This document shows positions 1 through 9,004 of a DNA stretch of 64,000 nucleotides, piece by piece; the stretch's first letter is position 1; each line of letters begins with the position of its first letter. The DNA comes from Porphyra umbilicalis (taxonomy: Eukaryota; Rhodophyta; Bangiophyceae; Bangiales; Bangiaceae). The notes below the pieces were generated by a model. That model worked only from the letters and a program-made list of their open reading frames with translations, was not told where the DNA came from and made no database searches. Both the position numbers and the translations under genes were made by a program. The stretch lies in assembly GCA_002049455.2 (NCBI GenBank), contig KV919031.1, positions 1-64,000 on the forward strand. The letters are read 5' to 3'.

Positions 1-701
1 CGCTCGTGGCGCCGCCCGCGTCGCCGTCGTCGCCGGTCGCCGGCCGCGGCGCGCCGCTGCCGCCGCTGCTGGCTGCGTGGCCCGCTGCCCCGTGTCGCCT
101 GTGCCGTTCCGGCTGCCGGCGGCCGCGGGCACGCCTGGCCGTCGCCGTCGCCGGCGCCGCGCCCCCATGCCACCGCCTCGCTCACGCTGGTGTCGGCGGC
201 GGGGGGGTTGTCCGCTCCGCCTCCGCCGTTGCGGCCGCCCACGGCGGCCGCGATCGCGGACGCGGTGCGGCCGCCGCGGTCGCGCTGCCATCCGCGCGCC
301 GCGTTCGCAAACGCGGCGCTGCCGACGGCGGCGCCACGGCGGCGACGACGGGACGCCGGTCTTCCGCCCGCGCGTGCCGCCGCGGCGACCGCCCCGCGTA
401 TCGGCAGTTGCGCGTACGGGCGCGCCGACGCGGTCGCCCGCCCGCGCTGCCGGCGGCGCCCGCGCCCGGCCCGCGCGGCCATGCGGCCGCGCTCCGTGTC
501 GCCGGTGGCGTCGCCGGCCTCGGCCAAGCGCCGCCGCCTGCTCGGCCCGCCACCACCAGGTCGGCGGCCGCGGCGGCGACGCCGGCCGGGGCTGCCCGCG
601 TGCCGTGCTGGCACTCACGCACCCGCTTCACCCCCCGCCACGCCCGGGCCTTATCGGCCGGGGCGGCGGCCCGCGTCAGCGACGAAGGTCGCCATGAGTG
701 A
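1..701 (+). pseudogene. Unit A ORF1, C-terminal part
   Basis: This is the C-terminal part of the element's first ORF. It is rich in Ala, Arg and Pro and has no enzymatic motif. In the last 250 bases one frame encodes a basic, nuclear-localisation-like cluster (SAKRRRL), also present in units C and D. The ORF ends with the residues RVSDEGRHE, and its TGA (699-701) overlaps the ORF2 ATG (694-696) as ATGAGTGA. The frame changes at least once across the segment, so it is not intact. ORF1 of non-LTR elements usually encodes an RNA-binding chaperone; that role is inferred, not visible in this fragment. Confidence 0.6.
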
Positions 702-3700
702 CGACCCCGTGGCTGGCGCGGGCGGGCGCGCGCGGTGTCCACAAACCGCGCCCGCGTCCGCTGGGGAGGGAGTGGCCACCCGCTTCGGCGGGTGCGCCAC
801 CCGGGGGTGGAGGGCCGGCCGGTGGGTGTGGCGGCTCGGTGGCTAGTGCGCGCGGGGCGGCCGGACAACACGGCGGTGCAGCGGTGGGCGGCGGCGGCGG
901 CGGTGTGCGGCGGCGGGTGACGCGGCGGGCGACTTGGCGGGCCCTGCGGGCGTCGCGGGCGGAGGTGCGGCGGCTGCGGCGGGCGCGGCGGTGGCAGGGG
1001 GGTCCCGCGACGTGCCCCGCCCGGGATTGCACAGTTGTGCTTCCGGACGGGGTGCGGTCGACGCGGGGCTTCACCCACATCGCCCGCGCCCACAAGATCG
1101 GCGAACGTACGGCGGCGGTGGCGGCGGACCTCGGGTTGGGGGGGTGTCGCTCTGCCAGCGGGCGTACCGCACGGCGCGGCGCGCGGCCGCAGCTCGCTGA
1201 GCGCCCACGAGGCGCTCTGCGACGGCAACCCCCGCAAGCAGCGGGCGGTTGCCGCAGTGCGGCGGCGGCTGCGGCGGCCTGCGCAGCCGCGCAACCGCCG
1301 CGGGTGCGGCGGCGGCGGCGGGGCCTGCCGAGGGCGGGGCGGCGCCCGACCCGGGCGATGTGGCCAACCTCTTTGAGGTCGACCGTGCCGCCTGGGTCGC
1401 TGCGCGCGACGCTTTCTGCTGCGCGTCCCCCTGCGGCGTCGACTGGGCGCCACTCGTGGCGTCCGGGGCGCGCACGACCAACACGTGCCGACTGCACTGT
1501 GTGGTGCGTGGGCGCGCTGGCGGCGGACGCCCTCGACTGGGTCCGCCGCCAGCCGAGCACGGCAAGGCGTGGCTGTGGCTCTTGCTGCTGCCCTCGTGCT
1601 GCTGCACGCCCCTGTACGTGCGCCAGCCGACGCGCCGGACCGGCCGCGCCTCGCGCCTCCCACGCCAACCGCGCCGCCGCGGTGCTGCGTGGCGACTTTG
1701 TCGCCGCGCTCGCCGACCGCAACGCGGGATCTGGCGGGCGGGGTGGGCGCGGCCGGTGGCGACCCCCCCCGGCCGACCACCACGGCGGCCAGGGTTCCGC
1801 GCGGGCCACCCCGTCGCAGCGGCGTGCGCTCCGCCTTGTGCGTCGGGGCGCCTGAGCGCCGCGGCGCGCGCCTTGTGCGCGGCTCCGCCCGCGCCCCAGA
1901 CCGCCGCGGGTCTGGGCCAAAGCCCGCGCCTCTTCCCCCGCTTGGCCTCCGCGACGGCAACGACCGGCTACTGTCGAGGCCGAGTTCGCTGCCGAGTTGG
2001 CGTCGGCGGCGGACTTTGGCGACCGCCCGACGGTGCCGCAGCGGGTACCACGGGAGGCGGTGGTGGTGGCCATCCGCTCCGCCCCCCGCGCGGCGGCGCC
2101 GGGTCCGTCAGGCCTCCGCCCCGAGCACCTGTGGCGCTTTCGGCGGTTGGTCAGGACGCGCTCGTCGCCGTGGTTCAGCTGCTTGCGGGGACGCGCTCGT
2201 GTCGCGTTGCCGGCGGTCGCCACGCACGCGCTTGCGGGCGCCGACCTTCTCCTCTCACCAAGCCTGGTGGGGTGGGGAGGACGGGCTGCCGGGGCTTGGC
2301 CTATCGGCATGCCCGAGACGCTGCGCAAGCTGGCGGCGTCGGCGTTGGCGGCGACGGTGCGGACGGCGGCAGCGGAGCTGTTCGCGCCGGCGCAGCTCGG
2401 GTGGGGGTGTCCAGTGCGTGCGAGCGCCTGCTTCACGAGCTGGGCGCCCACGTGGCCCTCCACCCTGGGCATGCGGTAGGTCAATACGACTACCGCAACG
2501 CCTTCAACCTGTGTCTCGCCGGCGGCCGACGTGCTGACGCGTGCCCTCCCCGCTGTCGCGCCGTACATGAAGGCGATGTACGGCGGGGAGCTGGCGCCGT
2601 CCGTCTAGGCTGGCGTCGGCGACGACGCCGCGCCGAGGCGCCAGCAGCGGACGACAGCGCGACGAGGGCGACACGCCCGACCCGCTTCCCCCGCCCCCGC
2701 CGTCGCGGCTTTGCCTGCCGGCTGAGCGGGGCGCCCAACAGGGCGATCCGCTCGGCCCGCTGCTGCACGCCGCTGCACTTTGGCTGGTGCTGGCGCGGCT
2801 GCGGGCGACGCACCCCGGCGCCCTCGTCCGCGCTTCCACGACGACGTGGTCGCGGCGGGGCCGCCGGAGGTGCTCGCCGCGGTGATGACGGATGCGGCCG
2901 TCATGGGGGCGGCGATCGACGCGAGCTCGCCCCGCCAAGTGCGTCGGCTGGTGCCGGCGGGGCAGCGGCGCCGGCGGGGTGGACGGGGGCTGGTCCGCCG
3001 AGGGGTGGTGCAGTTCTCTGTCCCCCTCGGCGACGACGACTTCGTGTCGGCGGTGTGGACGCGGTGGCGGCGCAGCACCGCGAGCTCGTCGCTGCCATCG
3101 CGGCGCTGCCCCCGCCGAACTGCAGGCGCAGCTGTTGCTGCTGCGCCTGTGCGCTGGCCCGCGGGCCAATCATTGGCTGCGGGCCTTGCCCTTGGTGGCC
3201 GGCGCGCGGCTGGCGGCGGCGGTGGACGCCGACTCGCAGGCCGTCCTCGGCCGGTGCTGTTTGACGCGCGTGACAGCCCCGCCGTCCAGCAGGCGGGGCT
3301 GGAGCGCGCGGCGCTGCCGCCGGCCATGGGCGGCCTCGGCATCGGGGGGCGGGCGCTCATCGCCCCCGCCGCTGCCCTGGCGTCGCGCGTCGACGCGTTG
3401 CGGGCGGGGGCGGCCTACTCCCCCGCCCTGCGCGCGACGGCGGATGGCCTGCTCTCCTTACCGCGAGTGGCAGCGGACGGCGGGCCCCTAGAGGCGGTGG
3501 AGCGGCCGGGGCGGGCCGGCGCGCGGCCTCCTGCGACGGGGAGCGGCTGGTGCCGCCGCGCGGGGGCGCGGACGACGGCGCAGCCTGCGGCAGCTGGTGG
3601 TGCTGCTGGAGGGAGGGGGGCCGCCGCCCCGCCCGCTTCCCCGCCGGGCGTGGGGGGGGTGTCGCGCTTCCCCGCCGGGCGTGGGGGGTGCGGCGGTGGC

Positions 3701-5743
3701 AGCCGCGGGCGCTGCCCCACCCGCGAGCGGGGTGTGGTTCTGGGGCCGAACGGTGTTGTCGAGTTCCCCCCGTCGGCAAACCCGGCGGACTTCGACCCGC
3801 CGCACCCCCCCCCGCCACCCGCGCCGCCGTCGCCGCCCGACCCGCCTGGCGTTGTCACCCTCCCGACGTGGCCTGTTGGACCTGTTGGACGCCCATAGGT
3901 CCGCAGCGTCGCGCCGGACACCCGGCACGCTGTGGTCACGCGCGCGCGGCCGGCCCGAACGCGGCGCCCACTGCGGGCGCGGACTCGCTCGCCCCCGCCC
4001 CCCCCCCCGACTCAGAGTACGGCGCCGGTGCGACCAAACGCACACGCCGACGGGCAACACAGCCCGGCGCCGTACTCGCCACCAACGTGGCAATCCTTGC
4101 TGGAGGGGGAGGCGCGGGCGTCGCAGCGGGATCTGTCGCGCCCCGCGCACGCCGCCGCCCGCGCGCGCATTTACGCCGAGCCTCTCGCTCTGGCGGCGCG
4201 CGGGCATGGCGGCGTGTCAGGGCGGCGGGGCCGCGAGAGACAGCGGACGGCGGGCCCCAAGAGGCGGGTGGAGCGCCCGGGGCGGCCGGCAGCGGCGGGC
4301 CTCCTGCGACGGGGGAAGCGGCTGGTGCCGCCGCGGCGGGGGCGCGGACGACGGCGCAGCCTGCGGCAGCTGGTGGTTGCTGCTGGAGGGGGGGGGCCCG
4401 CCGCCCTGCCCGCTTTCCCCGCCGGGCGTGGGGGGTGCGGCGGCGGCAGCCGCGGGCGCTGCCCCACCCGCGAGCGGGGGTGTGGTTCTGGGGGCCGAAC
4501 GGTGTTGTCGAGTTCCCCCCGTCGGCAAACCCGGCGGACTTCGACCCGCCGCACCCCCCCCGCCACCCGCGCCGCCGTCGCCGCCCGACCCGCCTGGCGT
4601 TGTCACCCTCCGACGTGGCCTGTTGGACCTGTTGGACGCCCATAGGTCCCGCAGCGTCGCGCCGGACACCGGCACGCTGTGGTCACGCGCGCGCGGCGGC
4701 CCGAACGCGGCGCCCACTGCGGGCGCGGACTCGCTCGCCCCCGCCCCCCCCCCCGACTCAGAGTACGGCGCCGGTGCGACCAACGCACACGCCGACGGGC
4801 AACACAGCCCGGCGCCGTACTCGCCACCAACGTGGCAGTCCCTGTTGGGGGGGGAGGCGCGGGCGTTGCAGCGGGACCTGTCGCGCCCCGCGCACGCCGC
4901 CGCCCGCGCGCGCATTTACGCCGAGCTCTCGCTCTGGCGGCGCGCGGGCATGGCGGCGTGTCAGGGCGGCGGGGCCGCGCTTTGGCTGTCGGCGCTGCCG
5001 ACGCCTGGGGTGACGGGGACATTCATCCCCGGCGCGGCCATGCGCGCGGCTGTGCGTCTGTGGCTGGGCGCGCCGCCGCGGTCGGTGCCTCCAGCGCCGC
5101 TGTGCCGGTGCGGCCGCGGCGCCGACGCCGACGGGCGGCACTTCCTGTCGGCGTGCGGCGAGCAGACCAGCCTGCCACACCAGGTTGCACCACCATTTGG
5201 TGCACCTGGTGGCGGAGGCTCTGCGGGCTTCGCCGTCGTGGACGGACGTGCAGGTGGAGGCGGTCGTGGCGCGCGGCCGAGGGGCACTGCGCCCGGACCT
5301 GCGCGCGACGCACGCCCGCGTCGGGCGTCGTCGTGTGGGGGGATGCGTCGGTCTCGGCGCCCTTCACCGACGCCACTGTGGCGATGGCCGCCATTGCCCC
5401 CCTGCGGGCTGCGGCGGCTGTGGCGCGGGAGGCCTTGAAGGCTTCCAAGTACGACGGCGCCCTGCCCGCCACCACCCACACCTTCACGCCGTTGGTGTGG
5501 GAGGCGTTTGGGCGGATCGGACCCAGCCACCTCGCGGTGGCTGCGGGACTCCCTCGGGGGTCCCGACCGATCGGGCGTCCGCGCGACGCTGCTTCGCCGC
5601 GTATCTGTGGCGTTGTGGCGGTCCCACGCCCGGGCTGTATCCGTTGGCTACAGCCGGTGCTTTGGGATTTCGGTGGTGGGTGAGAATTCGGTTGCGGGTG
5701 GACCTTTGGGTGCGGTTTACGTTGCGGGAGGGTTGGTGACTAG
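694..5743 (+). pseudogene. Unit A ORF2: zinc finger-RT-RLE polyprotein, multiply frameshifted
   Basis: This is a degenerate second ORF. From the overlapping ATG it shows a first zinc finger (CPARDC ... HIARAH, near 1014-1095), a damaged second finger (SAHEALC near 1200), then RT blocks in shifting frames: GPSGLRPEHLW near 2100, MPETLRKLA near 2310, DYRNAF near 2490, GAQQGDPLGPLLH near 2730 and FHDDVV near 2835. Next come the Pro/Gly-rich linker, the knuckle CRCGRGADADGRHFLSAC near 5105 and the RLE motifs (RPDL, then KASKY near 5450). Known role of the family: RLE nicks the target and RT primes cDNA from it. Over a dozen frame changes and a 770-bp duplication make it non-functional. The expected stop (TAG at 5741) is bypassed by a one-base loss nearby. 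Confidence 0.8.
3466..5005 (+). repeat. 770-bp tandem duplication inside unit A ORF2
   Basis: The segment from the end of the RT thumb through the Pro-rich linker to the AACQGGG region occurs twice, about 770 bp apart (for example CAGCGGACGG at 3471 and 4241). The joint contains the shared heptamer CCGCGAG. After the joint, the second copy reads GAGAGACAGCGG as in unit B, whereas the first copy reads GAGTGGCAGCGG. The duplication therefore probably arose by unequal exchange or template switching between two different elements. Confidence 0.8.
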
Positions 5744-5805
5744 GGGGGCTTTGGCCCCCGGCGGAGTTGGTTAGGGAGAGTTTATCTCCGGCCTGGGTGA
5801 TAAAC

Positions 5806-5882
5806 TAGTATAGTGGTCCTATATAACACTGAGTATGCCCGCCTGTCACGGGGAGACCCGGGTTCAATTCCCGGTGGGAGAG
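5806..5882 (+). tRNA. tRNA-Asp(GTC)-like segment, junction 1 (pseudo)
   Basis: Read from tRNA position 8 onward: A box TAGTATAGTGG (5806-5816), an extra insert CTATATAACACTG-like, AGTATGCCCGCC, anticodon GTC (5845-5847), and T arm with a perfect B box GGTTCAATTCC (5861-5871). It ends GGTGGGAGAG. This matches the usual eukaryotic tRNA-Asp body, but the seven bases before it (GATAAAC) do not pair with the 3' acceptor strand. One C is missing in the anticodon stem relative to the other copies. It is probably target-site sequence or an element-borne Pol III promoter, not a working tRNA. Confidence 0.75.
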
Positions 5883-6570
5883 TGATTGCTCCTTTTTTCG
5901 GGTGGTAGGGCTCGTTTTGGCGGTGCGGGGGGGCGGGGGAACGTCCCCGCCACCCTTGCGCTTCGTTTGGTGCGCGGGGGGGGCCTGTGGGTGGAAATCG
6001 GGGCGTTGGGGGGGCCTTTGGGGCCGGCGGCGGGGGAGGACGACGGGGCGGCGCGCTGGCGCGCCGGGGCGGCGGCGGCGCGGGAGGTTTTGGGCGGATT
6101 GGGGACGGGGGGCATCGAGACTCTTTGTTTGTGCGGTTGTAGGGAGGGGGGGGGCGTGTGTGGTGGCGGGGGGGGGGCACAGGTGGTGGCGGCGGGGACC
6201 GCTGTGACGGCGGTTCTCGAACTCGTGAGCATGACGGCGACGCCGGTGGCGCGATTGGAATTACTGGATCGCATAATTTGCGCAATGCAGTCCAATCGCG
6301 TCCCCGCGTTTGTGGTCGGCGACCGGTCTTGCCGCTCGCCGCCACCACCGGCCCGTACGGGGGTGAGAGCGGGGGTCGCACCCCCGCCCGCCCCTGGCGG
6401 GCGCGCTGTCGGCTCCCCCTCGGGGGACCTGTAGGGGGGGCCTTCCCCCCCTCCCCCCGCCCACTGGCGGTCTTTTTCCGGCGGCTGCGGCCGCGGGTCC
6501 GGGGTTTGGCGGTCTGCCGCTGCGTCCCCTTGCCGCCGGGCCCGCTTTGGGTGCTGGCGCGGGGGGGCGG
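5883..6570 (+). other. Unit B 5' region, no convincing gene
   Basis: Poly-G-rich leader following the tRNA-like segment. It starts with a T-run (CTTTTTTCGGG), which could act as a Pol III terminator if the upstream A and B boxes were used (inference). A GGCGGGG/CCCCGCC hairpin lies near 5930. The most conserved part across units B, C, E and F is the hairpin at 6250-6300. Open frames here differ among copies, so translation is not supported except possibly for the last part, which leads into the Gly-rich ORF1 start. Confidence 0.5.
6250..6300 (+). promoter_or_regulatory. Conserved 5' hairpin (unit B)
   Basis: Outer arms CGCGATTGGA and TCCAATCGCG can pair over 10 bp. An inner stem uses CTGGAT against ATGCAG here and ATCCAG in units E and F. 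The loop is ATAATTT. The same structure occurs at 12430-12480, 22161-22211 and about 30519-30568. It is AT-rich inside extremely GC-rich flanks and better preserved than its surroundings, which suggests a function at RNA level. What it does is not known from sequence. Confidence 0.6.
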
Positions 6571-9004
6571 TGTCTGTCGGTCCCCCCCTGTGGGGGGGGG
6601 CCCCACGCTTCCGTCACTGCCGGGGGCGTGTCGGGCGCCGGTCTGGGTGCCGGCGGCGGTCTTTTTTCTCTTGCGGGTGCGGCCGGCGGTGCTCCCGGCG
6701 GTGCGCGCGCGCGCGGTGCTCGCCCTGGCGGTCGTGCGCTTGGCGGTGCACGCCCGCCCGTTCTCCCCCAAGGTGCGCGGGCGTTCGGGGGTGTTGGCGG
6801 TGCGGCGGGGGTGGTGGTTGGGGGGTGCCCCCTCCCGGCGCGGCCCCCGACGCTGTGCGTGTTGCGTCGGTTGGTGCGGCGGCTGTGGCCGCCGCTGGTG
6901 GGCGTGGCCTGGGTGCCGGCGGACCGCCGCCGGGCATTGACAAGCCCGGCGGCGGCGCGGCGCCTGGCGGCGCCTCACCCGTGGGCGGTCATGCCTTCCA
7001 AGGCGCATCTGCCGCCGACGACGGCGAGGCGTGGACGCTGGTTGGCCGCCGCCGCCGCCGCGGCGGTCGGCGCGGGGGGGGGGCGGTTGAGGCGGGCGTG
7101 TCGGCGGGCGCCGGTGCTGCGCCTGCTCGCGCGCCTGCATGGGTTGGCCCTCTCGCCCCCGCCGTGCAAGGTTCTGCCGCTGTTTCAAGGGGCGGCAAGG
7201 ACGGCGACGGCGGCAAGGGCGGCAAGGGCGGCAAGGGCGGCCAAGGTGGCAAGATTTGAAGAACCAAGGCAAGTGACAAGATGATTGAGAACTGCCCTGG
7301 TGGAGATGTCCGGCTCGGTGCGTTTCGTCTTGGTTCTTTTGGGGGTGCTGAAAAGCGCGATGCGGTCGCGCGCGGCGGCTGGCTTGCGGCGGTTGCGGGT
7401 GGGGCGCGGCGCGATGCGGTCGCGCGCGACGCCCGACGCGACGAGGGTGCTGCCGGCCGGGGGGCCGGCGGCCCCGGAGGGGACGACTGTGGTGCGGCGC
7501 GGGGGTGGATGGCGGTCCGGGGCGAAGACGCGGACGCGCGCGCGGCCGCTGCGGCGGCGGAGCTAACGCACGGCCGCCGGCGGCCGCCCCCGCTGCTCAC
7601 CCTCGAGACGTTTTACGTTTCAAGGGTGTCACGGGACGTCCGCCTGCACCGCCTTCGGGCGCTGCTGGCGGAAGTCACGGGGGTCGACGTCCATGCCATT
7701 GTGGACGTCGACCGCTGCGGCGCGGCGACCGAGGTAACTTTGGTCGCCGCTGCGGTCCCCGCGTTTGTGGCGGCGGCGGGCCGGGAACACGCAGCGACGG
7801 TGCTGCGTGTTCTCCCCGGCGTCGACCCGTGGTCGCCAGCGCTGCTCGGCCCGGCTCGGCGCCGCGCGCTGGGCGGCGGCGAGCGCACGGCGGAGGTGTC
7901 GGCAGGGTACTGCCGCCAGCGGCTGCTAGACAAGCTGGCGCAGCTGCCCCGGCGTGGCGCGCTGCGCCTCCCCGTGCGCAAAGCCCTGGAGGCGCACGTC
8001 CGGAGCCGGCTTGCCGCGCATCCGCGGGAGAGGGCGGCCACCACCGCGGCTGCCAGTCCGGCTGCGGCACGTCTGCCCGGTGCCGCCGCTCGCGTGGCGG
8101 CCCGGCCGGCGGGCGCTGTAAGCAGCACGCCGGTTTTGGTTGGCGGGGCGGGGCGGAATCCCGCCCGCCAATCCCATGCGGATCGGCGGCCGTCCCCGCC
8201 GCCCGCCGAGCGGCATTTCGGCGGCGCGATGGGGACGGCGGCGACGAAGATGGAGGGAGTTGTCGTCGCCGCCCCGGCCGCGGCAGATTCGACCTCTGCC
8301 GCGGCCGGGGCCTCCCCCGCCGACGCTGCCGCGTCGCTCGCGGCGCACACGCGCACCTCACCGGCACGGAACTCGGTCGGGGTGCGTGTCGCGGCCGCGG
8401 CCGGCGGCGCCACGTCGGCCTCGGCGGCACCGCCCCCGTCGCCCCCGCCCGCGCCTCCGGCGCGCCGTGGGACGCGTGCCACGCCGTCTTCAGCTGTTGC
8501 GGCCGCAGCCGTGCCACCGCCAACGCCGGCCTCGCCGCCGTCGCCGCGCACGCCCGCGGCGCTCGTGGCGCCGCCCGCGTCGCCGTCGTCGCCGGGCGCC
8601 GGCCGCGGCGCGCTGCTGCCGCCGCTGCTTGCCGCGTGGCCCGTTGCCCCCGTGTCGCCGGTCCCGTTCCGGCTGGCGCCGGCCACCGGCACGCGTGGCC
8701 GTCGCCGTCGCCGGCGCCGCGCCCCCACTGCCGCCGCCGCGTCGACATTGGGCGCGTCGGCAGCGAAGGGGTTGCCCGCTCCGCCTTCGCCGTCGCGGCC
8801 GCCCACAGCGGCCGCGATCGCGGACGCGGTGGCGGCCGCTGCGGTCGCGCTGCCATCTTCGCGCGGCGCCCGCAAGCGTGGCGCTGCGGACAATGGCGCC
8901 ACGGCCCGCAACGACGGGACGCCGGTCTTCCGCCCACGCGTGCCGCCGCGGCGGCAGCCCTGCGTGCCCGCGCGTGCGCATGCGGGCGCGCCGAAGCGGT
9001 CGCC
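6570..9004 (+). pseudogene. Unit B ORF1 (RNA-binding/structural protein), one in-frame stop
   Basis: Probable ORF1 of the element. The N-terminal part is Gly/Ala-rich; one frame contains the motif DDGEAWTLVGRRRR followed by a (GGK)n tract near 7195-7250. In the same frame a TGA at 7257-7259 interrupts it; unit C has TCA there. The frame then continues from 7281: a central region of about 110 residues after LLTLETFYVS, with VDVHAIVDVDRCG and EVTLVAAAVPAFV, has a beta-alpha-beta look reminiscent of the RRM-like fold of other ORF1 proteins (weak inference). The C-terminus is Ala/Pro-rich. In this copy it loses its natural end through the deletion near 9005 that joins it to RT sequence. Confidence 0.6.

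Larger units (their letters stand above)
1..5805 (+). mobile_element. Non-LTR retrotransposon unit A (5' truncated by window edge)
   Basis: This is the 3' three quarters of an RLE-type non-LTR element. It starts inside ORF1 (base 1 aligns with about 14742 of unit C) and runs to the tRNA-Asp-like junction at 5806. ORF1 tail, ORF2 and 3' UTR follow the same order as in units B-E. The copy is dead: the ORF2 frame changes many times through 1-2 base indels, often in poly-G or poly-C runs, and a 770-bp stretch is tandemly duplicated. The 3' end carries a hairpin (GTTTATC pairing with GATAAAC) directly before the tRNA-like segment. Assignment to a non-LTR element with an RLE rests on the RT and C-terminal motifs seen here and more clearly in B, D and E. 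Confidence 0.85.

Noticed and set aside
5806-5882. A functional tRNA-Asp gene at the junctions
   Set aside because: The 5' acceptor strand (GATAAAC) does not pair with the 3' strand (TGGGAGA), the D arm is split, and junction 4 has a changed anticodon.
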